A stretch of 64,000 bases of DNA, from assembly GCA_965279085.1 (NCBI GenBank), contig OZ257149.1, forward strand, positions 1,798,001 to 1,862,000, given 5' to 3'. The position numbers and the translations under genes were made by a program. This document shows, piece after piece, positions 50,800 through 59,225 of this stretch. The notes beneath the pieces were generated by a model. The model made no database searches. It was not told the DNA's origin and saw only the letters and a list, made by a program, of their open reading frames with translations. The stretch is from UBA7672 sp965279085 (lineage in GTDB: Bacteria > Pseudomonadota > Alphaproteobacteria > Caulobacterales > Hyphomonadaceae). Numbering within the stretch: the first letter of the stretch is position 1; each line of letters begins with the position of its first letter.

Positions 50800-51254
50800 T
50801 GCGCGCGGCGGTTTCAGCCGGACTGGCGAGCTGCATGGTGAGCGGGTGCGTGGGTTTCACGGGGACGTCAAACCTGAAATCGTCCGATCCTGCGACCTAC
50901 GCCGGTTACGTCGCCACGAGTCCCATGGCCTTTATTGGACCTCTTCCGCACCTCGGCGCAGTCGGGTTCAACTACGATGTCCGCCAGTGCTTCGAGCAGA
51001 CGCTCGGCACAATGAAGGGCGACCCCATGCTGGTGATCGGCGTCGATCCGCTCGACCGCGTGTGCCAGCAGTACGACGGGATTGATCTTCGCGATTATCC
51101 AGCAGGCACACTGCGGTGCTTTGGACTGGGCGAAACCGGGAACGATCCGCAATATCCTCTCGGAGAGTTCCGCCATCCGTGGCTGAACCCCAACCCATCG
51201 TCCGAATGCGCGAAGCTGATCGCTGACATCGAAGCCGCGAAGAAGAGCAACTAG
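50799..51254 (+). CDS. Lipoprotein inserted in the pnt operon
   Basis: A 151-aa predicted lipoprotein with a short signal and SGC lipobox (Cys17 in MVSGCVGFTG). The mature part is about 130 residues with five cysteines (QCFEQT, DRVCQQY, LRCFGLG, SECAKL among them), so it is probably disulphide-bonded in the periplasm; no domain is recognised. It overlaps pntAB by one base and ends 1 bp before pntB. The start could also be the GTG at 50796. It separates the two membrane subunit genes of the transhydrogenase, which is not the usual arrangement. Confidence 0.72.
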   Translation: MRAAVSAGLASCMVSGCVGFTGTSNLKSSDPATYAGYVATSPMAFIGPLPHLGAVGFNYDVRQCFEQTLGTMKGDPMLVIGVDPLDRVCQQYDGIDLRDYPAGTLRCFGLGETGNDPQYPLGEFRHPWLNPNPSSECAKLIADIEAAKKSN

Positions 51255-51255
51255 C

Positions 51256-52668
51256 ATGAACGCCAACATCGCCGCCCTGCTCTATCTCGCTTCAGGCGTC
51301 CTCTTCATTCTCTCGCTGCGCGGGCTGTCGAGCCCGGCGACATCGCAGAAGGGCGCGCGCAACGGCATCATCGGCATGGCGATCGCCATCGCCACCACGC
51401 TGTGGATGGCGTGGGACAACAATGCCGGCCTCGACGCGGTGACCATCGCGATCATCGTGGGCGGCATCGCGGTGGGCGGCATTGTCGGCGCCGTCGTGGC
51501 GGCGCGGATCAAGATGACGGCCATGCCGCAGCTGGTGGCGTTCTTCCACTCGCTGGTCGGCCTTGCCGCCGTGCTGGTGGCTGCCGCTGCGCTCTATGCG
51601 CCGGAAAGCTATGGGATCGGCGTGCCGGGCCAGATACACATGGCGTCGATCATCGAGCTGTCGCTGGGCTCGGCGATTGGCGCGCTGACGTTCACCGGTT
51701 CGGTGATCGCGTTCCTGAAGCTCAACGGCAACATGTCGGGCGCGCCGATCATCCTGCCTGCACGTCACCTAATCAACATCGCGTTCGCCGTCGCCATCAT
51801 CGCGCTGGTGGTGTCGATGATCCAGACGGAAGGCTCGCAGCCGTGGATGTTCCTGGCGCTGACGGCGATTGCGCTGGTGCTGGGCATCACACTGATCATC
51901 CCGATCGGCGGGGCGGACATGCCCGTCGTCGTTTCGATGCTGAACTCGTATTCGGGCTGGGCGGCGGCGGCTCTCGGCTTCACGCTCGAGAACAACGCGC
52001 TGATCATCACCGGTTCGCTGGTGGGATCGTCGGGCGCGATCCTCAGCTACATCATGTGCAAGGCGATGAACCGCAGCTTCATCTCCGTCATCCTCGGCGG
52101 CTTTGGCGGCGAGACGGCGGCGGTCGCAACGGGCGGACCGGCCAAGCCGGTGAAGATCGGCTCGGCTGACGATGCGGCCTTCATCATGAAGAACGCCTCG
52201 AAGGTCATCATCGTGCCGGGCTACGGCATGGCCGTCTCGCAGGCCCAGCACGCGCTCAAGGAAATGGCCGAGAAGCTGAAAGCGGAGGGCGTCGAAGTCA
52301 CCTACGCCATCCATCCCGTCGCCGGCCGCATGCCGGGCCACATGAACGTGCTGCTGGCCGAAGCGCAGGTGCCGTACGATGAGGTGCACGAGCTGGAGGA
52401 CATCAACTCCTCTTTCGCGCAGGCGGACGTCGCCTTCGTCATCGGCGCCAACGACGTGACGAACCCGGACGCCGAGACCAACACGGCGAGCCCGATCTAC
52501 GGCATGCCCGTGCTGAAGGTGTGGAACGCAAAAACGGTGTTCTTCATCAAGCGCTCGCTCGCAAGCGGCTATGCCGGCGTCGAGAACCCCCTCTTCTTCC
52601 GCGAGAACACGATGATGCTTCTGGGCGACGCGAAGAAGATGACGGAAGAGATCGTGAAGGGGCTCTGA
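51256..52668 (+). CDS. pntB: NAD(P) transhydrogenase beta subunit
   Basis: A 470-aa beta subunit: about nine membrane helices (domain II) and the C-terminal NADP(H)-binding domain III. Diagnostic stretches are GGADMPVVVSMLNSYSGWAA, the GSSGAILSYIMCKAMNRS loop, VIIVPGYGMAVSQAQHAL (NADP fold) and AIHPVAGRMPGHMNVLLAEA. It completes the transhydrogenase whose alpha chain genes lie upstream; the complex uses proton-motive force to make NADPH. An in-frame start at 51256 follows the lipoprotein stop by one base. Confidence 0.96.
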   Translation: MNANIAALLYLASGVLFILSLRGLSSPATSQKGARNGIIGMAIAIATTLWMAWDNNAGLDAVTIAIIVGGIAVGGIVGAVVAARIKMTAMPQLVAFFHSLVGLAAVLVAAAALYAPESYGIGVPGQIHMASIIELSLGSAIGALTFTGSVIAFLKLNGNMSGAPIILPARHLINIAFAVAIIALVVSMIQTEGSQPWMFLALTAIALVLGITLIIPIGGADMPVVVSMLNSYSGWAAAALGFTLENNALIITGSLVGSSGAILSYIMCKAMNRSFISVILGGFGGETAAVATGGPAKPVKIGSADDAAFIMKNASKVIIVPGYGMAVSQAQHALKEMAEKLKAEGVEVTYAIHPVAGRMPGHMNVLLAEAQVPYDEVHELEDINSSFAQADVAFVIGANDVTNPDAETNTASPIYGMPVLKVWNAKTVFFIKRSLASGYAGVENPLFFRENTMMLLGDAKKMTEEIVKGL

Positions 52669-52749
52669 CGCGGCGCCCTCGTCGTTTCTACCGGGTAGGA
52701 CTGCAGCTTTGCGGATGCTAGACTCGCCTCGCTTCCCGGGGAGGACGTC

Positions 52750-53145
52750 ATGGCCATTCTTGTCGACAACATGCAGTGGGTGCTGCTCGTCTGCGGCCTT
52801 CTCACGTTCAGCATGATCCAGGGCGTGGTCGCGCCGCGCTTCACCATGCGCGCCTATTTCGGCGATGCGCCCGACAGCCCCGCTTCCGACGCTCTCGTGC
52901 GTAGCTGGAGCTCGCTCGTTGCCTTCTCCGGCCTCTTTCTCATCTACGCCGCGTTTGTTCCGGAAGTGCGTCCCGCCGCGCTGACCGTTGTGGGCGCGGG
53001 CAAGTTGTTCTTCGTGCTTCTGTTGCTTTCACAGCCGAAGCGGTTCTTCCGCGGACAGGCCGTGACGGCCATTATCCTCGACAGCCTGATGGTGATCCTC
53101 TTCGCCGCGTATCTGGCGGTCACCCTTGCCGCGCCTGCGGCCTGA
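52750..53145 (+). CDS. Four-span membrane protein of unknown function
   Basis: A 131-aa integral membrane protein with four helices: residues 8-28 (MQWVLLVCGLLTFSMIQGVV), 53-67 (VAFSGLFLIYAAF), 75-95 and 105-125. The arrangement resembles small DoxX- or DUF-type membrane proteins; no signature is firm enough to name. The ATG follows GGGGAGGACG. It is 15 bp before the methyltransferase gene, so the two are probably cotranscribed. Confidence 0.68.
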   Translation: MAILVDNMQWVLLVCGLLTFSMIQGVVAPRFTMRAYFGDAPDSPASDALVRSWSSLVAFSGLFLIYAAFVPEVRPAALTVVGAGKLFFVLLLLSQPKRFFRGQAVTAIILDSLMVILFAAYLAVTLAAPAA

Positions 53146-53160
53146 TCCTGGAGACAGCCC

Positions 53161-53778
53161 ATGGGCTTCTGGTCGCGCCACATCGCTCCCGGCCTCGTCG
53201 ATTTCGCGTGCGGCGCCAAGCCGATCGCGTACCAGCGGCGCAAGATCATTCCGAAGGCTACAGGCGTCGTGCTGGAGATCGGCGCGGGCGGCGGGCGGAA
53301 TTTTGCTTATTACGACCGTGAGAAAGTGTCGCGCCTTATCGCGCTGGAGCCCGAAGCTGGCATGATCAAGCGCGGCCGCGACCGCGTGCCTGATGGCCTT
53401 TCCGTCGAATGGCTCGAGCGCGGCGCCGAAGCCGCCGGACTTACGCCGGCTTCCATCGACACCATCGTCACCACCTACACGCTCTGCACCATTCCGGATG
53501 CGGTAGGCGCGCTCGCCGCGCTGCGGCCTGCGCTCAAGCCGGGCGGCCAGCTCCTGTTCTGCGAGCATGGCCTCGCGCCCGATCCCGGCGTGGTCAAATG
53601 GCAGAAGCGGATTGAACCCGTCTGGCGGCCCATTGCGGGCGGTTGCCATCTCACGCGCGACGTCGACGCGATGCTGGCCGATGCAGGCTGGCGGATCAAC
53701 AGCGCCGAACGCATGTACCTGCCCGGCACGCCGGGATGGGCGGGGTACAATGTCTGGGGCTCCGCGCGCCCGGCCTGA
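53161..53778 (+). CDS. Class I SAM-dependent methyltransferase
   Basis: A 205-aa methyltransferase of the UbiE/Methyltransf_11 type. Motif I is VLEIGAGGGRNFAYY, followed by IALEPEAGM (acidic loop), a motif-II-like TIVTTYTLCTIPD and KPGGQLLFCEHG. The preserved C-terminal segment RPIAGGCHLTRDVDAMLADAGW is typical of a small phosphatidylethanolamine-like or unknown-substrate methyltransferase subgroup. The N-terminus MGFWSRHIAPGLVDFACG is also common in it. The acceptor is unknown. Confidence 0.85.
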   Translation: MGFWSRHIAPGLVDFACGAKPIAYQRRKIIPKATGVVLEIGAGGGRNFAYYDREKVSRLIALEPEAGMIKRGRDRVPDGLSVEWLERGAEAAGLTPASIDTIVTTYTLCTIPDAVGALAALRPALKPGGQLLFCEHGLAPDPGVVKWQKRIEPVWRPIAGGCHLTRDVDAMLADAGWRINSAERMYLPGTPGWAGYNVWGSARPA

Positions 53779-54027
53779 AAAGGTGAATGGGGGCGCCCGC
53801 TCGTGAGGCGCCCGGAAACGCAGCGCCGCGATTTCCGGCGGCGGCGCCCCGCGCCGATGCAACCAGTGGCGCCCGCGCGCCAATCCAGCTCTCCATGGGT
53901 TTTTGACGTTGCGACTCTCCAGCGAATGCGCGCCGATGGCTGCGGCGTGAGTGAGGGCCCTTCCCGGCATGTCGCCGCCCCCCACTACGCCCCCGCGCAC
54001 GGACGGCGCGATGCTGGAGGACAGGCC

Positions 54028-55233
54028 ATGAGACACCCCGACACCATTCCGGAAACCACGCCCGCCGCGACGCCGGCGAAGGCGCAGCCAGAGACTTCGC
54101 GCCGTGCGCTGCTGCGCGGGCTGGGCATGGCCAGCGTAGGGGCGGCGGCGCTGGCGGCCGGATGCTCCAAGACCGAGGCTGTCGCGGCCCCGACGCCCGC
54201 GCCCACAGCGCCGGCAATCGACAAGTCGGTGGCGATCATGGGCGCCAATGAGAGCCCGTTCGGTCCATCGAAGAAGGCCATCGCCGCGATGATCGAAAAG
54301 GCGTCGCTGACGGCGCGCTATGCCGATGGCGAGGGCGAGGAGCTGAAGAAGCAGATCGCGGCAATCGAGGGCGTATCGCCGGAGCAGGTGTTCCTGGCCA
54401 ACGGCTCTGCGCCGATCCTCGGAGCTTTCGGCGAGATGATCGCGATGGGTGGCAAGGGGCAGCTGGTCTCGTCTGTTGCGACCTACGAAGGCGTGCCGCG
54501 TTCGGTCGCGCAGTATGGCGGCGAGCTGGTGCTGACGCCGCTGACGGCCGACATGGCGATCGACCTCGACGCGATGGCGGCGAAGATCTCGAAGAAGACG
54601 ACCGCGACCTATGTCTGCAATCCGAACAACCCGACCGGGAACATGGTCGATCCGGTGAAGCTGAAGGCGTTCGCCATTGAAGCCTCGAAGACGGCGCCGT
54701 GCTTCATCGACGAGGCCTATCTGCATCTGTGCGACGACTACGACGCCAACGTGATGACCGGTCTGGTGCGTGAGGGGCACAACGTCGTCATCTGCCGGAC
54801 GTTCTCGAAGATCTACGGCATGGCGGGACAGCGGCTGGGCTATGGCATCGCGAGCCTCGACCTTGCGCGGAAGATGGGCGGGATCACGCGGGGCGGCGGC
54901 ATCAATCATGCGGGCATCGTCGCCGCGATGGCGAGCCTGGATGACAAGGAGTTCGTGCCCACGATGCGGCCGAAGTTCAAGGCCGGGCGCGAGCGGCTGC
55001 ACAAGATCGCCACGGACCTCGGGCGCAAGGTCGCCGCCAATCCGCAGGCAAGCTTCGTGTTCTTCGAGGTCGGCATGCCGAACACCGAGTTCGCGAAGAA
55101 GATGATGGCGGAAGGCGTCCGCGTCGTCGGCCGCTCATGGCCGGGCTTCGAGAACTGGACGCGCATCTGCGTCGGCGAGGACTGGGAGATGGATCGCTGC
55201 GAGGCCGCGCTCAAGAAGGTGCTGGCGGCCTGA
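54028..55233 (+). CDS. Tat-exported PLP aminotransferase (HisC-like fold), lipoprotein
   Basis: A 401-aa class I/II aminotransferase. The N-terminus has a twin-arginine signal (SRRALLRGLG, Arg25-26) whose h-region ends in an AAGC lipobox (Cys46), so a folded, cofactor-loaded, lipid-anchored periplasmic enzyme is predicted. The catalytic fold shows NESPFGPSKKA, YADGEGEELKK, CNPNNPTGNMV, FIDEAYLHLCDD and the PLP lysine in RTFSKIYGMAGQRLGYG, as in histidinol-phosphate aminotransferases. The ATG at 54028 follows GGAGG. Periplasmic PLP enzymes of this type are uncommon; the substrate is unknown. Confidence 0.85.
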   Translation: MRHPDTIPETTPAATPAKAQPETSRRALLRGLGMASVGAAALAAGCSKTEAVAAPTPAPTAPAIDKSVAIMGANESPFGPSKKAIAAMIEKASLTARYADGEGEELKKQIAAIEGVSPEQVFLANGSAPILGAFGEMIAMGGKGQLVSSVATYEGVPRSVAQYGGELVLTPLTADMAIDLDAMAAKISKKTTATYVCNPNNPTGNMVDPVKLKAFAIEASKTAPCFIDEAYLHLCDDYDANVMTGLVREGHNVVICRTFSKIYGMAGQRLGYGIASLDLARKMGGITRGGGINHAGIVAAMASLDDKEFVPTMRPKFKAGRERLHKIATDLGRKVAANPQASFVFFEVGMPNTEFAKKMMAEGVRVVGRSWPGFENWTRICVGEDWEMDRCEAALKKVLAA

Positions 55234-55237
55234 GCGT

Positions 55238-55615
55238 TCAGTCCGACGCCTCCGTGACGGGGAACGCGACGCCTGGGAGATAGAGCGGGATGGGGCGTAG
55301 TTCGTAGACGGCGGAGGGGTTGGCGCGCTGCAGGTCTTTCGCGGCCTGGATCGCTTCGGCGAGGGTGGCGCAGTCGATGACGTAGAAGCCGAGAAGGGCT
55401 TCCTTCGTCTCGGCGAAGGGCCCGTCGATGACGGCGCCATCGCGGATGGTTACCGCCTTGCCCGTCGCGCCCAGCCGCGCCGCGGGGCCGAGCTTGCCCT
55501 CCTCCGTGAGCCGGCCGTGGACCTTGTGGAGGCCGGTCATCAGCGCATCGTCTTCGGTTTGGCTCAGTTCCTGGATGATCTGTTCCACATGGTAGGCGAG
55601 GATGGCATACATCAT
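55238..55615 (-). CDS. YciI/YCII-related protein
   Basis: A 125-aa YCII-domain protein, ferredoxin-like fold. Visible are MMYAILAYHVEQ at the start, a central VTIRDGAVIDGPFAETKEAL with the DGPFAE block, and LGFYVIDCATLAEAI, the hallmark of the subgroup often encoded near ECF sigma factors (none is present here). Start is ATG 55613-55615, with AAGGA 11 nt before it; the next ATG is one codon later. It is convergent with the aminotransferase gene and divergent from rimO. Confidence 0.88.
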   Translation of the reverse strand: MMYAILAYHVEQIIQELSQTEDDALMTGLHKVHGRLTEEGKLGPAARLGATGKAVTIRDGAVIDGPFAETKEALLGFYVIDCATLAEAIQAAKDLQRANPSAVYELRPIPLYLPGVAFPVTEASD

Positions 55616-55739
55616 TGGCTTCGGGTCCTTTCAGCGCCGGGGAGGCTGAGGGCAGCTTAACCTTCCCCGCATCGCGCGGAAACGCCACAACAGAGGGCCG
55701 CTGGCCTTGGCCCGGCTTGCGCGGTATAGGGCCCGCGCA

Positions 55740-57077
55740 ATGGCAGAAACCACTCTCACCCAACCCAAGGTCGGCATCGTGTCTTTGGGGTGCCCCAAAG
55801 CCCTGGTCGACTCGGAGCGCATCATCACGCGCCTGCGGGCCGAGGGCTATCAGATCGCGCCGGACTACAAGGGCGCGGACCTGGTTCTGGTGAACACCTG
55901 CGGCTTCCTCGATAGCGCGCGGGCGGAAAGCCTCGATGCGATCGGGGAGGCGATCAACGAGAACGGCAAGGTGATCGTGACAGGGTGCCTGGGCGCCGAG
56001 GCGAACGTGATCACCGAGCGTCATCCGGGCGTGCTCGCCGTGACAGGGCCGCATCAGTACGAGCAGGTGATGGATGCGGTGCATACGCACCTGCCCGCGC
56101 CGGACCATCCGTTCGTGTCGCTGGTGCCGGAGAGCGGCTATCGCCTCACGCCGCGCCACTACGCGTATCTCAAGATTTCCGAGGGCTGCAACAACCGCTG
56201 CTCGTTCTGCATCATCCCGGGTCTGCGCGGCGATCTGGTCTCGCGGCGCATCGATGCGGTGCTGCGCGAGGCGGAGCAGCTGGTGAAGGCCGGCGTGAAG
56301 GAACTGCTGGTCATCAGCCAGGACACGTCGGCTTACGGCCTCGATGTGAAATACGCGCCGTACAAATGGCGCGACAAGGAACGGCAGACGCGGTTCAAGG
56401 ATCTGTGCGAGGGGCTCGGCGAGCTCGCCAAGGAAAGTGGAGTCTGGACGCGGCTGCATTACGTCTATCCGTATCCGCATGTGGACGACGTGATGCCGAT
56501 GATGGCCGATGGGCGCATCCTTCCGTATCTCGATATCCCTTTCCAGCATTCGAGCCCGAACGTGCTGAAGGCGATGCGGCGGCCGGCGAACATCGACAAG
56601 ACCGCGGATCGCATTGCGAAATGGCGCTCGGAAGTGCCTGAGCTGGTGCTGCGTTCGTCGTTCATCGTGGGCTTCCCGGGCGAGACCGAGGAAGACTTCG
56701 AGCATCTGCTGGGCTGGCTGAAAGAGGCGAAGATCGAGCGGGCTGGCTGCTTCAAGTATGAGAACGTGACGGGCGCGGCTTCGGCCTCGCTGCCGAACCA
56801 CGTGCCCGAAGAGGTGAAGGAAGAGCGCTGGCATCGCTTCATGGCGGTGCAGACGGAGATCGCCGATGCGCGCGCCAGGGCGCAGGTCGGCAAGACGATC
56901 GACGTGATCATCGACGAGGTCGATGAGGACGGCGCGGTCGGCCGCTCCAAGGCGGATGCGCCGGAGATTGACGGGTCCGTGTTCGTCGATGACGCGACGC
57001 TGAAGCCGGGCGACCTGATCAAGGCGCTCGTGGTCGAGGGCGAAGGCGTCGACCTGTGGGCCGAGACGGTCCGCTAG
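55740..57077 (+). CDS. rimO: Ribosomal protein S12 methylthiotransferase
   Basis: A 445-aa radical SAM enzyme that adds a methylthio group to Asp88 of ribosomal protein S12, using two 4Fe-4S clusters. The N-terminal MTTase domain has VGIVSLGCPKALVDSERI (Cys18) with further cysteines in VNTCGFLDSARAESL and VTGCLGAEAN. The radical SAM cluster motif is CNNRCSFCIIPGLRGDLVSR. A C-terminal TRAM domain (after residue 375) is present. The start at ATG 55740 gives the usual N-terminus; a frame open to 55707 is not used. Single gene. Confidence 0.94.
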   Translation: MAETTLTQPKVGIVSLGCPKALVDSERIITRLRAEGYQIAPDYKGADLVLVNTCGFLDSARAESLDAIGEAINENGKVIVTGCLGAEANVITERHPGVLAVTGPHQYEQVMDAVHTHLPAPDHPFVSLVPESGYRLTPRHYAYLKISEGCNNRCSFCIIPGLRGDLVSRRIDAVLREAEQLVKAGVKELLVISQDTSAYGLDVKYAPYKWRDKERQTRFKDLCEGLGELAKESGVWTRLHYVYPYPHVDDVMPMMADGRILPYLDIPFQHSSPNVLKAMRRPANIDKTADRIAKWRSEVPELVLRSSFIVGFPGETEEDFEHLLGWLKEAKIERAGCFKYENVTGAASASLPNHVPEEVKEERWHRFMAVQTEIADARARAQVGKTIDVIIDEVDEDGAVGRSKADAPEIDGSVFVDDATLKPGDLIKALVVEGEGVDLWAETVR

Positions 57078-57084
57078 GGCGTTC

Positions 57085-57375
57085 CGGAAATCCGGATTGA
57101 AAAAATTCGCCGGATTCGCCGGATTCGGAAAATTCGCCGGATTCGGCGACGGAGAAATTCCGCCGAATCGGCGGATTCGGAATTCTTCCGATTCTTCCGG
57201 TTAGTGTTGAGAGAGTCATCGCGCGTCTCCGTTCGTGTGGCGTGCGGAGTATGCGGCCTGTGGGGCGGGTGCTGGGTTGGTGGTTCCAGAAACCCCATTT
57301 TTGAATCGTCAGAGCGTTGGAAGTGCTCGGGAATCTTTTCTGGAGGCGGGTCTGGATTCCGCGGAATTGCTTGGC
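57085..57375. repeat. Duplicated intergenic element, copy 2 (9-bp array plus module)
   Basis: Inverted relative to the copy at 9350-9690. First comes an array of TTCGCCGGA units and variants (57103-57196), ending with AATTCTTCCGATTCTTCCG; the 190-bp module follows (57182-57370) and ends ATTCCGCGGAATTGC. The two copies match at about 70 percent. The stretch 57078-57566 is otherwise free of supported genes. Confidence 0.7.
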
Positions 57376-57391
57376 TGGCTGACGTGGAGGG

Positions 57392-57439
57392 CGACCCCAC
57401 CTGTCCTCCCCCTTTCAGGGGGAGGACAGGTGGGGGTCG
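57392..57439. repeat. Near-perfect palindrome, family B
   Basis: Arms of 21-22 bp (CGACCCCACCTGTCCTCCCCC and complement with one extra G) around a TTTCA loop. The G-rich/C-rich composition is shared with the inverted repeat at 35471-35590. It follows the element copy and may end transcription from rimO. Confidence 0.88.
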
Positions 57440-57495
57440 GGTGAGGTGGCCCCGGTTTCCCCCTTGCGCGGCCGATTCAACTAAGTTACTAGTTT

Positions 57496-57513
57496 ATATC
57501 ACCTAAGCTTCTA
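57496..57513 (+). promoter_or_regulatory. Shared upstream motif, copy at first GIN gene
   Basis: ATATCACCTAAGCTTCTA matches 14 of 18 positions of the sequence at 58456-58473 upstream of the second GIN gene. Both lie in unusually AT-rich stretches, 54 and 91 bp before their start codons. Candidate promoter or operator of a shared regulator. Confidence 0.4.
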
Positions 57514-57566
57514 GTTGCAAAAGCAACAGACGTTTGGGACGCCAAACCCGAGAGGAGATCACTCCC

Positions 57567-58328
57567 ATGCGCCTGATGCTTGCTTCCGCGATTGTCTGCA
57601 CGTCGGCTGCGTTGACCGCGCTGGCGATCTCTTCGCCGGCCGTGGCCGATGCGAAGAACTATTCGCTTTCCGGCTTCACCAAGATCGAGGCCTCGGCAGG
57701 CTTTGCGATCGAGTTCACGCAGTCGCCGACATGGTCGGTGAAAGTCGACAGCCGGTACAACAACCTCGACAAGATCATCGTCGAGAAGGTTGGCGAAACG
57801 CTTCGCATTTCGCGGCCTGAAGGTTTCTGCACGATGCGCGTCTCGCGCGATGGCGCGAAGGTCACCCAGGACAATGGTTGTCTCAATCACGAGATCGAGG
57901 ATGTGATCACCATCTCCGCGCCTGACCTCGAAGCGCTGGACCTGCATGCGGCGGTGAGCTTCACGACACCGAAGCTGGACGTAGACAAGCTGAACATCGA
58001 TGGCCGCGCCGCTGTCTCCATCAACATCGATGATCTTCGCGTGGGCAAGCTGGACGTGGACATGGAGGCCGCCTCGAAGTTCGTCGCCGCCGGAACATGC
58101 TCGCGCATCGTAATGACGCTTGGCGCCGCGACCACCGTGGATACGAGCGGCCTGAAATGCCGCGAAGCGGACGTCGATGCGGGCGTCGCATCCAAGGTGC
58201 AAGTCTTTGCTAGCGACAAGGCCGTGGCGAATGCGGGCATCAGCTCGAGCGTGCTTGTGAGCGGCAATCCGCGCGACTTCCAGAAGTCGACCGCGCGGTT
58301 CGGCTCGACTGTCGAACTCGCCAACTAG
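57567..58328 (+). CDS. Head-GIN-domain (DUF2807) secreted protein 1
   Basis: A 253-aa exported protein with a signal peptide (MRLMLASAIVCTSAALTALAISS) and a DUF2807 beta-helix body. The opening KNYSLSGFTKIEASAGFAIEFTQ is the GIN-domain start, followed by the ladder of strands typical of the family (VDVDMEAASKFVAAGTCSRI). GIN-domain proteins are thought to be envelope or surface proteins, often encoded near PspC/PadR genes; none is present here. It is first of three GIN genes and lacks the lipobox the others have. Start ATG 57567 after GAGGAGA. Confidence 0.82.
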   Translation: MRLMLASAIVCTSAALTALAISSPAVADAKNYSLSGFTKIEASAGFAIEFTQSPTWSVKVDSRYNNLDKIIVEKVGETLRISRPEGFCTMRVSRDGAKVTQDNGCLNHEIEDVITISAPDLEALDLHAAVSFTTPKLDVDKLNIDGRAAVSINIDDLRVGKLDVDMEAASKFVAAGTCSRIVMTLGAATTVDTSGLKCREADVDAGVASKVQVFASDKAVANAGISSSVLVSGNPRDFQKSTARFGSTVELAN

Positions 58329-58455
58329 TTCCAGGCAGGCGGGCGCCGCGCGATCCCCGTTCGCGCAGCCCGCCGATGGACGGACCGGCGGCAAGTCCCC
58401 CAGACGCCGCCGGTTCGCCCTGTCCGGACAACTCAAAAGGACTTATTGTTTTTCG

Positions 58456-58473
58456 ATATGAACTAAGCTATTA
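58456..58473 (+). promoter_or_regulatory. Shared upstream motif, copy at second GIN gene
   Basis: ATATGAACTAAGCTATTA, preceded by TTCG; the 12-mer TTCGATATGAAC (58452-58463) recurs at 60478-60489 upstream of the lipoprotein gene at 60060. With the copy at 57496 it links three transcription starts of this cluster. Confidence 0.4.
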
Positions 58474-58563
58474 ATGCAGCAACGGACGCCTTGGGTCAGA
58501 GGCGACATGCCCGGCCCCAGTGATGTCCGTCCAAAAAGACGAACACACATAGGGGTATACCTG

Positions 58564-59214
58564 ATGCGCTCTCTCCTCCTCCTCATTCCAGTGACTGCCC
58601 TTGCCGCCGGCGGCTGCGTTGTCGGCACGGCGAGCGGCAAGCCGTATTCGGAAAGCCAGCGGCACGCCTACACCGGCTTTGAAAAGGTCGACGCCTCGGC
58701 AGGCGTTGAAGTCGTCGTCGCGCAGGGCGCGTTCGATGTGAAGGCCGAGACGACCGACGGCAATGATTTCGACAATCTCATTGTGGAAGTGCGCGGCGAC
58801 ACGCTGCACATCGGGCGCAAGCAGCAGATGTGGAACTGGGGCGGGCCGAACTATCGCGTGACCGTTTCGGCGCCCGGCTATTCCAGCTTCGGCGTTTCGT
58901 CAGGCGCGAGCCTCGATGGATCGGGCCTGTCGCTGAAGGATGTTCGCGTCGAGGTGTCGTCGGGGGCGCATGCCGATCTATCCGGCAGCTGCACGGGCCT
59001 GCGCGTGAGCGCATCGTCAGGCGCGCAGTTCGATGGCGAGGAATTGCGCTGCACGTCGGCCGAGATAGACGCGTCTTCGGGCGCGCACGCGGAGGCGTTC
59101 GCCACACAGAACGCCGATGGCGATGCATCGTCGGGGGCAAGCGTGACGTTCCATGGCAAGCCGGCGACGTTCCGCGAGGATTCGTCGAGCGGCGGTTCGG
59201 TTCGCGCGCTGTAG
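58564..59214 (+). CDS. Head-GIN-domain (DUF2807) lipoprotein 2
   Basis: A 216-aa lipoprotein (MRSLLLLIPVTALAAGGC, acylated Cys18). The DUF2807 body starts RHAYTGFEKVDASAGVEVVVAQ and shows a periodic SSGA motif, each starting a beta-strand: VSSGASLDGSG, VSSGAHADLSG, ASSGAQFDGEE, ASSGAHAEAF and ASSGASVTFHG, consistent with a right-handed beta-helix. It has its own upstream AT-rich motif, 236 bp after the first GIN gene, and precedes the third by 11 bp. Confidence 0.84.
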   Translation: MRSLLLLIPVTALAAGGCVVGTASGKPYSESQRHAYTGFEKVDASAGVEVVVAQGAFDVKAETTDGNDFDNLIVEVRGDTLHIGRKQQMWNWGGPNYRVTVSAPGYSSFGVSSGASLDGSGLSLKDVRVEVSSGAHADLSGSCTGLRVSASSGAQFDGEELRCTSAEIDASSGAHAEAFATQNADGDASSGASVTFHGKPATFREDSSSGGSVRAL

Positions 59215-59225
59215 GACACGCACAG

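Noticed and set aside
53029..55002. A 657-codon minus-strand frame spanning the methyltransferase and aminotransferase genes.
   Set aside because: It crosses two well-supported plus-strand genes, has Arg/His-rich composition and no domain.
57074..57506. Short frames on both strands through the 9-bp array, giving Ser-Gly-Glu or Arg-Arg-Ile repeats.
   Set aside because: The array's period of nine makes any frame open and repetitive; the frames are not in the same phase in the two element copies.
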